DNA of 64,000 nucleotides. It comes from Zantedeschia hybrid cultivar (lineage: Eukaryota; Streptophyta; Magnoliopsida; Alismatales; Araceae). Positions 41,001 through 50,793 of the stretch are shown here, in pieces. Below the pieces are notes generated by a model. That model saw only the letters and a list, made by a program, of their open reading frames with translations. It was not told the origin of the DNA and did no database searches. Within the stretch, counting starts at the first letter, position 1. The number at the start of each line of letters is the position of its first letter. The translations under genes and the position numbers were made by a program. The stretch spans positions 25,149,614-25,213,613 of the forward strand of contig JARZZO010000008.1 of NCBI GenBank assembly GCA_030544215.1. Direction: 5' to 3'.

Positions 41001-43310
41001 AATGGATATAAAAGAGGAAATGGAAAGTTAAAAGGAAGATTATTTCTTTGTTTTTTGCTTGATGAACATCTAATGGTTATGCCTATCAGTACCAGGTTAT
41101 GCCACGTGAGCTGCTTTGAAGGGAGAAAGGGCTTTTCAAAGGAAAGAGGTCCTTAATTTGACATGTGCAAGATCATCCAATTAGCCTCGTGGGATTCTTT
41201 ACAGACCAATGAGGGCCACAAGACCACAGCAGTAAGGAACAAAAAAAATCCGGTTTCTATTTCTTTTCCTTTGTTGGGTTGAGGAGCTCCATCAGGATGG
41301 TGTCTCGACTTCTTTTGAAGGCAATTATTTAAGATATCTGTAAGGAATATGAACAAACTCGTGAACTTCTGGCACTACAGGTGGGCATACCATTGCTAAC
41401 AGACAGACGTGCGACAAAGTGGACCAATAATAAAGGGGTATCGGTGAAGGCATCAAAACATACATTAGATGTCTTCTCAATAGAGTTGCCATAATCATGT
41501 TACAAATAAATAGTTCACCAGTCAAGCAGTGTTCCTTGTGCGTGTGATGAAACATAACAATCACGAAATGAATCTTTTTTGACATAGTTGCAGAAAGCAT
41601 TATATGCCAAGCCATTAAGAAAGGGAAAAAGAAAACTATTTTGAGTAACTTTAAGTTGATTCCTCAGGAAAGAAATAAAACCCAAGATTCACTTTCCCTA
41701 CCTGCCTGCGATTTCTGGAGAATAGGAAACATATGCAGAAATTACACCAATACCACCTATCCCCAACGTTAGAAGTTGCAATTTCTTCTTCAACTGCAAA
41801 AGAAAAAGGGGGGAAATATGTAAACGATTAAAATATCAGGGAATAGACCGTCAACCTGCCAAACAAAACACACAGTCGTATATGGATCAATACCTTAAAG
41901 TACTGCTCTAGTGACTGAGCTGCCAGCACCTTAGGATCCCCGCGAGCCTTTCTAGATTCCCGCAATATAACATCCTATAACAAGAATGTCAGAGGAGATA
42001 GTTAAATATTTTCCGCATAATGTCAAAATTACGGAGCCGTACTAAATCAACAACACAGCAGTAGACACTTGGCCAAATCCTCAACTGCCTTTTGCACCAT
42101 GCTGTGAGTCCTAAAGAAATGTTATAATAAAAGGTACAAAGCCGGTAAACCATAATAAAAGAAGTCAAATAGGAACCAGCAGAAATTGGGTAACAAAGGA
42201 GAAAGCAGTAAACGGTCAATGGACATCAAGACTTTCTCTACGATAATGTTAAACAATGGATGTGAATATGCTGCATGGATCACTCAATCAGCTTACAGCA
42301 CTTGTGGTTACATTACAAGCAAAAAGATTTGAAAGCGCGAATATATCAAATACAAGCAACAACTCTACACTCAATGTTCTTCTTTTCTTGCGGACGGTTC
42401 CTGTTGGAATACTTACACTGCCCCCAGTGGCTGCCTTGTTTGCGCGTTCCCACTTTGCTTGCTCCTTCCGTGTCGGCGCCAACGTCCACCTTGGTGATGC
42501 TGCATTGCTCAGTCTCTGAAACCAAATAATTCTTCCTCATTGAAATCCAACAATTTAGGGTAAGTGAAACAAAGAAAGTGCATCTAGGGAGAAGAACTGA
42601 TGCAATTCAGATGGCAACCAACTCGCCTCCTCCGCAAGAGAGCGGCCACGCCTTGCGGCCTCCATTTGCAGCTCCAGCACAGGCTTCGTCGGTGGCGCCA
42701 ACAGCTCCTTACTCAGGTCAATTTCGACGCTGCAATGAAACGATCAACTAACCAATAAGAAATTGCCGAACAAACTAAACAAGTGCAACATCAAAAAGGA
42801 TCAGAACTCAACTTGTCAAGACTCATAGCTCGACTCAAACTCAAAAATCCCGAGCCGGGCTCCCTCTAACCAGAAAGAACTCGATCACACAAAACTAATT
42901 CAGTAGGCCTTTCAACCAAATTTATCAGCAAAAGGGAACAAATCATGTATACTCGACAGTTTTCGCGATACCTGCGAAGGAGGAACGGGGAGGGATCCGG
43001 ACCCGGCGCCGCCATCGCCCTCTCCCCCGATGAGACGCTTCATATGGCCGACGAACTTCTTGTTCCAGATGAAGTCGTCGGTGGCGGTGAGGGGGTCCGC
43101 GTCCCCGCCGCCCCAGTGCTTGCGAAGCTTGGTGGTGGTGGGGGGCCCCCCGTAGTCCCCCGGGGCGACGCCCGTGGACCACTTGAGCGGCTTCTTCTTC
43201 GGGAGGATCACCTTCGTCCGCCGGGGGTGGGGGGACGGAGCCGCGTTGGATTCCGGCGACGCGGGGGCCACCGCCGACCGGACGGCGACGCAGCAGGCCG
43301 CCATCGCCAT
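35005..43310 (-). CDS. CGL160: CGL160-like chloroplast ATP synthase assembly factor (8 exons)
   Basis: The Arabidopsis homologue helps assemble the chloroplast ATP synthase in the thylakoid membrane. Exons on the minus strand: 42958-43310, 42623-42729, 42417-42499, 41894-41974, 41702-41793, 39149-39241, 36553-36621, 35005-35140. The joined frame is open for 337 aa, against about 350 in Arabidopsis. The N-terminus looks like a transit peptide, followed by the family block KWSTGVAPGDYGGPPTTTKL, then LAPTRKEQAKWERANKAATG and a C-terminal Atp1/UncI-like membrane domain with about four hydrophobic segments (LLTLGIGGIGVISAY, FGAGLLGSLAY, LLVPVVLVMIY, LIPMLVGFFTY). All junctions fit well except the exon 1 donor, which is uncertain (42958, or about 14 bases further). 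Introns 5-7 are long and hold TE insertions. Confidence 0.9.
35395..35770 (+). pseudogene. Decayed LINE 3' fragment in CGL160 intron 7
   Basis: Short in-frame pieces match the C-terminal end of plant LINE (RTE-like) polyproteins: YGAES-ATKKVKENK, then WFGHMKQ, then a segment ending KDLSSAEDFVL. They are separated by stops and frameshifts. It lies antisense to the host gene and is clearly non-functional. This is the same region of the protein that is preserved better at 45853-46119. Confidence 0.6.
38207..38325. repeat. 69-bp tandem duplication in CGL160 intron 6
   Basis: 'ggaattcac.atttagagca' followed by 'gttcccacatt.gtatcata' occurs at 38207 and again at 38276 (offset 69). It is non-coding and probably a local replication slip. 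Confidence 0.8.
39851..40523. mobile_element. Non-autonomous hAT element with 8-bp target duplication
   Basis: The element spans 39859-40515 (657 bp), flanked by a perfect GTCCCAGC duplication (39851-39858 and 40516-40523). Ends are TAGGGTGTTCAC on the left and GTGAACACCCCTA on the right, inverted with one missing base. Subterminal regions on both sides are packed with CCAAACC/GGTTTGG repeats in opposite orientation; the centre is AT-rich. No transposase is encoded. It sits in intron 5 of the CGL160-like gene. Confidence 0.9.
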
Positions 43311-43509
43311 GGCCGGGAGGGGTAGGGGGTTGGCAGAGAAGCGGGGAAGATGACGAGGGGCGCGAAGGTGGAGAGGGGAAGGAGTTTCTTCGCTTTTTAT
43401 CCCGCCGAAAAATATCTGCCGTTGCTGTCGGCCCTCGAGTTCGTTGCGTGGCCACCCGCGCGACCGTTTGATCAGTTGATGTATTGTGCATGTGTGATGA
43501 TTGGTTGGA
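43311..43509 (-). promoter_or_regulatory. Upstream region of the CGL160-like gene
   Basis: This is the 5' flank between the ATG (43310) and the long-TIR foldback that begins at about 43510. It is moderately GC-rich. No TATA box is obvious, so the promoter may be TATA-less or may extend through the foldback insertion. Confidence 0.4.
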
Positions 43510-44121
43510 CGCTTTTGAAATGGAGTCCGGTTCGTCTCAGTAGGAAGTTAGAGGGGACTCCGATAGTAATCAGTCAAAGGATGTTATGTGTAAAGTTGAT
43601 CCGTCGTTCGAGACACATCTCCTCACTTTGACATTTTTTTTTTGTTACCGGTTCAACAAGTTTCAAATACTACGCAAAATACTTAAATACTACGCAGATG
43701 ATCTAAATGCTACGCAGAACACCTAAATACTACGTAAAATACTTAAATACTATCAAGAGCATTTAAATACAACACAGGACACTTAAATACTCCTAAGAGC
43801 ACAAGACTACAATCATAATTTAAAATACACTTCAACATAATACAACACATAACACTTAAATACTACCAAGAGTATAAAATTACCGCCATAATTCAAAATA
43901 CACCCATATAAATTATGATGGTAATTTTGTGCTCTTGGTAGTATTTAAGTGTTCTGCGTAGTATTTGAGACTTGTTGAATTGATAATAAGGAAAAAGTTG
44001 TCAAAATGGGTGAGATGCGTCTCAAACGACGGATCAATTTTACACATGGCGTCTTCTGACTGGTTATTACTGGAGTCTCCTCCAACTTCCTACTGAGACG
44101 AATTGGACTCTTTGAAAAGCG
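43510..44121. mobile_element. Long-TIR foldback element (about 610 bp)
   Basis: Inverted arms of about 180 bp (43510-43700 and 43945-44121) share 'cgtctcagtaggaagtt', 'gatccgtcgtt.gagac' and 'tcaacaagt.tcaaatacta' in opposite orientation. The inner part contains several 15-16-base direct repeats of the type AAATACTACGCAGAA. Long inverted ends with repeated subunits suggest a Mutator-like or Foldback element. No coding capacity and no clean target duplication. Confidence 0.75.
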
Positions 44122-44332
44122 AACTTATTTCCGCTGCGACAGCTCCGTCGAACTTTAAGACCGCTTCTGGTTGGACCCCGTTGCATTCGTGCGACGGCAA
44201 TTGACCGTGGAGGGATTGAGGTCACCTAGATACAATCAACCCTTACAAGGGCACTACATGAAAATGATATTTATTACATGAGTAAAGTTTCTTCAATCAA
44301 TAAGTTACTTTTTCTCCCTAACGAGATTTAAG

Positions 44333-44690
44333 GTTTCGTTTGGTAGCAGGATAAAAATAAGTAGGAATAAACATAAGTCATCCTAGTATAATTTATCTAT
44401 ATCCCGTTCTTTATTTGGTGAAAACTTAGATAGCAGTTGAGATAATTTAGTAGAAAATATCCTTCTAAAAGGTAGGAAACGGGGTTAAGAGGTGAGTTAG
44501 CTTATTCCACCTAAAAGATGGAATGAGTTATCTTCATTTCTAAATCTATTTTTGGCGTTAACCTTAATCTTTTTAAGCCCCTTTATCTCGAGTGAAATTT
44601 AAAATGTCAAACAAAGAAAAAAGTTGAAGTAGAGATATCTCCGAACTATTTCGATACCAATCCACATTGGAAATCGGACCAGCTGATCTC
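44333..44690. mobile_element. Tourist/Harbinger-like MITE, copy 2
   Basis: Collinear with 18088-18475: 'gtttcgtttggta', then 'gtaggaataa.ca.aagtcat', then 'ggtaggaaa.ggggttaagag' and 'ttattccacctaaaa'. The right end ('tttcgatacca') has diverged. The central palindrome is partly broken here. Confidence 0.6.
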
Positions 44691-44791
44691 AATCTACATT
44701 AGAGGGAGTAAAAAGATGCAGCGATGACGAGGGGTGATGGGGAGACGTGGTGTCCGGTGGCGGCACTCATCGACGTGGGCGGTTGGTGGTT

Positions 44792-45412
44792 GTTGGATAC
44801 AGGAATGTAAAAGGATACGGATCAGATCGAATAGTGGTTTTATCTTTATCTTAAACTTGACATATGTATTCTTATCCTTATCTTTATCTTCTTGTATCCC
44901 ATCTTTTAAAATTATCGGAAACGGGGTTAGATTATCGGACAATACTATGTGTGAACATAAACTTAATTTTTGTCGCTTCTAAAAAGAGCGAAGGAATTTT
45001 ACTTTTAAAATATAATATGTATAAATTCTTTCTGATTAATTCTTATAAATTTAATTATAAATCACGTGATATTTGTCAGAATAAATCTTGCAAGCTAGTG
45101 AATGAGGGAGAGAAAGGGTTAAAAGAAAAGTATGGACAATAAAATATGTAATTAAGTAAGTTCATGATTAGATATTTTATTTAGAGATGAGAATTTTAAA
45201 TAAGATATGATTAATAGATAATATGAGCAAAAGAAAATGAACAGATACTCGGATAATCAGACTCGAAAAAAGATGTATACTTATCTTAAATCATTTAGAC
45301 ACAGATAGTATCCTTATCATTATCTTTTAACATGTATTTTTAACGACCTTTAAACTGCGAAAATGGATAGATAAACAAATTTTCGGAGATCATTTACATC
45401 CCTAGTTGGATA
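44792..45412. mobile_element. Second non-autonomous hAT element with 8-bp target duplication
   Basis: The element spans 44800-45404 (605 bp), flanked by a perfect GTTGGATA duplication (44792-44799 and 45405-45412). The ends CAGGAATGTAAA and TTTACATCCCTA are inverted with small differences. The interior is rich in 'cttatctttatc' motifs and does not code. The family differs from the element at 39859. Confidence 0.8.
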
Positions 45413-45852
45413 TAGTGGGTGACGGTGGCATCAAAGGCCAAAGGGTGGGCAGTGGTCTTTGGTCAGCGGTGAAGGTTCTCAAGATGCGCAGGGCTGCAAA
45501 CCAACCAATATGCTCTACGAATGGTTTAGGAGACTACTCAATAACAGCTCAACACAGCTCGTTTATTAAGTTAAAGAAATAAGTTTGAACAAAAATTTAA
45601 GCTCAATTCGTAAGCAAGATCAAGTTTGAACACAAGTGAATTCGATTCGATTATGTTCATCAATAAGTCTATTTAAAAACTCATTTAAATACTTGTTAAA
45701 AACTCATCAAAACACACGTTTAAAACTTGTTTAAATACACATTTAAATGCATCCAGTTCCTCTATTCATAAACTCAACTTAACTCAATTAAGCCTTAATC
45801 TCAAATAATTGGGGTCGGCTATATGGATTCTTTGTTTCCACTTTAAACGATT
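45413..45852. other. Intergenic, no gene seen
   Basis: Short AT-rich stretch between the hAT element and the LINE. It includes a weak decayed tandem pattern at about 45665-45755 built on 'aaaactcatttaaatac'. The right part is likely LINE 3' untranslated sequence. Confidence 0.4.
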
Positions 45853-47178
45853 TTAGACTACCTCTTCTGAAAGGTTTAAAACTTCCAAATCATATTGTAC
45901 TACCCTCTTCCAAGTTAATCTAGGTCTATCCCTTCTTTTCTTTCCCTCCTCTATCCTAATATGCACCACTTTTCTAACTGGAGCCTCTCTAGGCCTACGC
46001 TTAACATGCTCAAACCATCTCAGTCTCCCTTCTCTCAATTTATCATCAATTGGTACCACTCCTATCTTTTCTCTAATATACTCATTACGAATTTTATCTA
46101 GCCTAGTATGCCCGCACATCTACCTTAACATTCTCATCTCGGCAACACTCATCTTGAAGACATGTTGCTATTTCATCACCTAACACCCACTACCATATAA
46201 CATTGCAGGTCTTATCGCCGTATGGTAGAATTTTCCTTTCAGTTTCGTTGGGATCTTACGGTCACACAAGACTCCCGTGGCAAGTCTCCACTTCAACAAT
46301 CATGTTTTAATCCTATGATTAACATCCTCATCACTCCCTCCGTCTTCTTGGAAGATCGAACCAAGATATTTGAAATTGGTGCTTTGGGGTATTGCCATCC
46401 CATCCAAGTTAACTCCCTCCTTTTTGCCTATCCGACCTTCACTAAACTTACAATACATATATTCTGTCTTAGTTCTACTTAACTTAAAACCCTTAGACTC
46501 TTAGGTGCTCCTCCAAAACTCTAGTTTTCTATTAACTCCCTCTTACGTCTCATCTATTAATACAATATCATCCGCAAACAATACACACCACGAAATATCC
46601 TCTTGTATATCTTTTGTTAAATCATCCATAACTAATGTAAAAAAATAAAGACTTATTGTTGATCCTTGATGCACTCCAATAGAAATAGGAAAATCTCTTA
46701 TTTCCCTTCTAACCGTGCGGACACTAGTAGTTGCTCCTTCATACATGTCTTTTAATGCTTGTATGTACCTAGTAGATACTCTCTTGCGCTCCAACACTCA
46801 CCATAAGACATCTCTTGGAACTCTATCATAGACCTTCTCCAAATCGATGAACACCATATGTAGATCTTTTTTCAAATCTCTATATTTCTCTATCAAGCTC
46901 CTGATGAGAAAGATATATTCCATAATTGATCGACCCGACATAAAGCCGAATTGATTGGCCGAGATAATTGTGTCAGAACGTAAATGATGTTCCACAACTC
47001 TCTCCCACAGCTTCATAGTATGACTCTTGAGTTTAATTCCTCTATAATTTGAGCAATCCTGGATGTCTCATTTATTTTTAAAAATAAGTATAAGAGTGAT
47101 CTTCCTCCATTCATCTAATATTTTCTTAGATACTAAGATCTTGTTAAACAGTCGGGTCAACCATTCCACTCCAACATC
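45853..47178 (-). pseudogene. Truncated LINE reverse transcriptase
   Basis: On the minus strand the order is: RT N-terminal part (47016 to 46798; NQFGFMSGRSIMEYIFLIR and DLEKVYDRVP), an in-frame TGA directly after DVLW, RT core with FADDIVL (46797-46543), a broken stretch (46540-46120), and a C-terminal block (46119-45853; RLRWFEHVKRRPREAPVRK). This is typical of plant RTE-like LINEs. It lacks the endonuclease and ends abruptly at 47178, where the LTR unit begins with TG, so the LTR element probably inserted into it. Dead copy. Confidence 0.85.
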
Positions 47179-47388
47179 TGTAAACACACTAATTTTGACA
47201 TCATTTTGAGTAAATTTCATATTATATAATAATGTCTCAAAATAGTCTGATATTTAATCATTAGTTAATTTTTATTAATCTTTCTAGATTAATTGTCTAA
47301 ATGACATCGGTCAGACATACATTATTTAAGTTTATTAAAGAAATTCATTTTAACTCAGATTTTAATCACATATGAAAGGAGTCTAAAA

Positions 47389-47587
47389 GACATCGACCTG
47401 TGAAGACGCTATTTAGAATTTATTCTTATTTTGATTATTAATCTGATTTTTAATTAATTTGTTAATAAACTAAAAGACGTCTACCTGGCACGACGCCATT
47501 TAGGTCTCCTAAGTTGTTTATGTCTCTTCTTCCGGATGTTTATCCTTATCTTAATTAAGCTAAAAAACGTCTCTCATGGACGACGCG
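47389..47587 (+). repeat. Spaced palindromic motif cluster, LTR unit A (3 copies)
   Basis: Cores at 47389-47410 (GACATC-gacctgtgaa-GACGCT), 47476-47497 (GACGTC-tacctggcac-GACGCC) and 47566-47587 (AACGTC-tctcatggac-GACGCG). Each is flanked by CTAAA on the left and TTTAG on the right. This is the most decayed cluster, with CG lost in the first left arm. Confidence 0.85.
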
Positions 47588-47705
47588 TTTTAGATAATTA
47601 CAGATAAAGATGAATTAATCTGTGTTTATCCGTTTGTTAGTTAGATAAACTTCAAATTCTTTCATATTAATCTTTAAGTAACCGCGGATGAGTGAACTTA
47701 AAGCC

Positions 47706-47713
47706 TATAAATA
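47706..47713 (+). promoter_or_regulatory. TATA box of LTR unit A
   Basis: TATAAATA lies at the same relative position as 48917-48924 in unit B, so it is the probable retrotransposon promoter of this LTR copy. Confidence 0.6.
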
Positions 47714-48534
47714 CATAACCCCTTGGTCATTAAAAAGTTAGTGATGATAGCGATAATTGAGTGAAAATTGAGTAAAGAATCTTGACGACGACATCCAAAC
47801 GCTGAAGGATCGAGGTGCTGCTACTTCCAGGAGTCTTGAAGCAAGTTTCATCATTTCTTCATCGCTTCTTCGTCCTTTCAAGATCCATTCAAAACCAAGG
47901 CTTTGCAGGGGCCATCCAACTTAGTTCTTAATTAATTTCTACATCTTTCTCATATTTTTATCACATTAGCATCATATTTTCATCACATCACTTCATGCAA
48001 CACACTCACTAGCATAATTTCAAACCTATTTGTTTAAAGGGTTTAAAAGACCATCAAACAAGTGAGTTCTTTGTTCAAGTTGCATAATTAAAATTTCTAC
48101 TGGAATAGATATTATATCTATTTGAGTTCTTATTGTTTTTCCCTCTCTCTTTCTTTCCACTTTCTTGTAAGGTTCAAAAGGAGATAAAGAGGAGAGAATC
48201 AACAACAAGAGAATCAAGTTGGATGATCCTCAAAGTCCGATAAACATTCAAAGTAAGAACAAAGTCAAAAGGACTCTCTTTCTTTAGCCGGCTGAAGGAG
48301 GGGAATCAAGGACTTCAACATCTCCCAATTCCAAGACAGGTGTAGACACGCTAATTTTGACGTCATTTTGAGTAAATTTCATATCATATAATAATGCCTC
48401 ATAATGGTCTGATAATTAATCATTGATTAATTTTTATTAATATTTTTGAGTGTCGGGTTTAGCAGACATGTTTAAGTTAATCAATTGAATTGATTTTAAC
48501 TCAAATTTCAGTTAAAATATGAAGAATTCTAAAA

Positions 48535-48812
48535 GGCGTCGATCCATGTGGACGCGTTTTAGAGTTTATTCCTATTTTAGCGTTTAAATTTGAATTTTAA
48601 TTAATTGATTTATTAGCTAAAAGGCGTCTGCTAAGGTCGACGCGATTTAAGCTGTCTTAACTTCTCTTCCGGATGTTTATCCTTATCTTAATTAGATTAA
48701 AAGACGTCTACACAAGTAGACGCGTTTTAGTTAATAAAGATAAAGATAAGTTTTCCCGGATATTTATCTTTATCTTAATTTAATATGAATGGCGTCATCC
48801 ATGGTGGACGCG
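48535..48812 (+). repeat. Spaced palindromic motif cluster, LTR unit B (4 copies)
   Basis: Cores at 48535-48556 (GGCGTC-gatccatgtg-GACGCG), 48623-48644 (GGCGTC-tgctaaggtc-GACGCG), 48703-48724 (GACGTC-tacacaagta-GACGCG) and 48791-48812 (GGCGTC-atccatggtg-GACGCG). The spacing between copies is about 80-90 bases, and all lie upstream of the TATA box at 48917. Confidence 0.92.
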
Positions 48813-48916
48813 TTTTAGATAATTACAGATAAAGATGAATTAATCAGTAATTATCTGTCGATTAAGGTAGATAAATCCGAGATTTTTCTATGTTAATCGC
48901 GAACGCAGAAAATGCC

Positions 48917-48924
48917 TATAAATA
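48917..48924 (+). promoter_or_regulatory. TATA box of the 5' LTR
   Basis: TATAAATA lies about 576 bases into unit B, matching the position in unit A. It is the probable start of genomic retrotransposon RNA about 30 bases downstream. Confidence 0.6.
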
Positions 48925-49452
48925 CCTTGCATCTCAAGGAGTTAAAAAAAAAAGAAAAGAGAGAGAATTATTGAGCCTCAGCGTTATAGCAATTTGGAGA
49001 TCGAAGCAACCACGCCGGAGCGCTGCCATTTCCAGAAGTCGGCATCCTTATTCAAGATCTTCATCCTTCAAAGCTTCTTCAACTGGACTGGGCATAAGTT
49101 TTTCATATTTGAATTTCATTTTTATTCTTTAGTTTCATTCTCTCATACTCACTGCATGCAACACACACCACATCATTAATTTTCCAAAACCCATCTGTTC
49201 TAAAGGGGTTTCAAAGTCATTTATTACAAGTGAGTTGCTGTTTAAACATGTTTCTAATCATGATTAACTTTGATATTTCTATTTAGATCCTCATCACTGT
49301 TTCTTCTTTATTTTTTTGTCTCTCTGTCTGCTGCATTCAACAACAACAACAAGAAATCAACAAGAGGGAAATCAAGCACGAAGCCAGGAGAACTTCTGGA
49401 CGATCCTCAACATTCAACAGCAAGAACAAAAGAACAAGAAGAGGCTCTCTTT

Positions 49453-49468
49453 CTTCAGCCGGCTGAAG
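49453..49468. repeat. Perfect 16-bp palindrome in the 5' LTR
   Basis: CTTCAGCCGGCTGAAG lies close to the 3' end of the homology shared by the two LTR units. Unit A has the same site with one change (CTTTAGCCGGCTGAAG, 48282-48297). Confidence 0.7.
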
Positions 49469-49662
49469 GAGGGGAACCAAGGATTCAATCTTCCGCGTTT
49501 AAACAGGTAAGCGATCAAACTTCTTTTTGAAGCTTTTTAGTTAAAAGTTTCTGGCGATCACAGCACATTAGTTGCATTTTTTTTTAATAGGTTAATTTAC
49601 CCTAAACAACATAGTTTTTCACATTAATCACATGAGCAAATTTTCAGCACCTACAGCTCTTT

Positions 49663-49680
49663 TGGCGATCACGGTGGGAC
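49663..49680 (+). other. Possible primer-binding site
   Basis: TGGCGATCACGGTGGGAC resembles the TGGCGA..C.G.GGGGAC-type primer sites that I remember from Tat elements. It follows shortly after a CA dinucleotide at 49653-49654. A related 'tggcgatcacag' occurs about 110 bases upstream. Tentative; no tRNA was compared. Confidence 0.35.
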
Positions 49681-50793
49681 TTGGTCTCGCCGTCTTTTAA
49701 TTTCTTTTGTTCTTGCTATTATCATACCGGGCACCCACGGTGCACCACTTGTGTCTTTCGACACGTCCTCACCAATTGGTGAGTGTTTAGTTTGTTTAAT
49801 TTCCCTCGTGCACCACGTGCACATCCCAGTGGCAAGATCTTGCCTCCCCTTGATTAGTTAAAAAGCTGTTTTTGGTGATAAAATGCTGTGTGTTTGAGTG
49901 ATTTCTTAGTTGTTTGGATAGTAAACCATCCTGTTTAAAATCTGAAACTAAAAATCTTTGCATGAGTCGATTATTTATTGCATTTTTCCCTGTTTAAGGA
50001 GGATTCGACCCAGAAAATCCTTCTGGAAATCTGTTTCTGCGAACTAAAAAGCGTCCAGTAAAGACGACGCGTTTCAAAACCGCGTCAGTGCTCCTAGACG
50101 CCTTTTAGCTTCCAGATTCTCTCTGTCGTTTACATCTGTTTCTGTGAAATAATTAACTTCTGTGTTGAATAGCGTCGACCATAATCGACGCTATTCATAC
50201 AGTTTTTAGTTATTTTCCAGGTTTTCTCTCCTGTTTGCATCTGTTCTCTGCGAAAGAATTAAGTTCTGTTTTGAATAGCGTCTACTATAATCGACGCTAT
50301 TCAGACAGTTTCTTAATTATTTTTCAGTTTCCAGATTTCTATGTTGAGTGCTAGCTACACATTACTCTATTAAGCATTAGAGGCCATCCAGGTCGCAGGG
50401 CATATGCATTGAGGCTAAAACCCTACTTTTCTTAGGAACACATTACTCGACGTTAGCAACTCTCTCTGATTGGGTTGGTCCCTTGATCAGACTAGAGAAG
50501 TTGACGTTGAGACCTCCATAAGTCCCCAAAATCAAGGTATTCCTCCTTGATCATCGGGCTGGTTGTACCAATTGAAGTCCCGGCTAGATTCCGAGAGCGT
50601 TGTGAGAGAAAAACCCTAGAGAATAACGGTGGAAACTGAACTGAAACTAGGATCCTTCCCTGAGCAAAATTGTGGTTTAATCCAATTCAAATAACTCAAC
50701 AAGGAATCCTGAAATCACGTTAAGCATCCACTTGTTTGATTAATCTCTGCACAACTTGTTTGATTAATTTTTTTGAAAAGAGAATCTAATATA
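49681..50793 (+). other. Long retrotransposon leader
   Basis: Non-coding leader between the primer site and gag. It contains four copies of the spaced GCGTC-N10-GACGC motif (50050-50298). Two of them lie in a tandem duplication of about 105 bases (about 50110-50215 and 50216-50330). Several short upstream open frames would burden scanning ribosomes. Confidence 0.6.
50050..50298 (+). repeat. Spaced palindromic motif cluster, leader (4 copies)
   Basis: Cores at 50050-50071 (AGCGTC-cagtaaagac-GACGCG), 50081-50102 (CGCGTC-agtgctccta-GACGCC, the reverse orientation), 50171-50192 (AGCGTC-gaccataatc-GACGCT) and 50277-50298 (AGCGTC-tactataatc-GACGCT). The last two belong to a recent tandem duplication and have similar spacers. 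Confidence 0.92.

Larger units (their letters stand above)
47179..48340 (+). mobile_element. LTR unit A (older, truncated LTR copy)
   Basis: It begins TGTAAACACACTAATTTTGA and aligns along its length with unit B (TGTAGACACGCTAATTTTGA). It has its own TATA box (TATAAATA, 47706-47713) and ends at '..caagacagg', directly abutting unit B. It carries three copies of the GGCGTC-N10-GACGCG-type motif. Its divergence from unit B is large, so it is not simply the partner LTR of a recent insertion. It lacks the roughly 150 bases that follow the corresponding point in unit B. Confidence 0.75.
48341..49654 (+). repeat. 5' LTR (unit B)
   Basis: Starts TGTAGACACGC at 48341. TATAAATA at 48917-48924 is followed by the presumed R-U5. 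Four copies of the spaced motif lie upstream of the TATA box. The 16-bp perfect palindrome CTTCAGCCGGCTGAAG is at 49453-49468. Homology with unit A stops at 49507, where the sequence reads CAG|GTAAGC, a good splice-donor match. I place the LTR end near 49654 only because a primer-site-like sequence follows; 49507 is the alternative end. Confidence 0.6.

Noticed and set aside
42945..43491. Frames overlapping CGL160 exon 1 on both strands
   Set aside because: The frame starting at 43310 on the minus strand matches the family; the others are GC-rich shadows.
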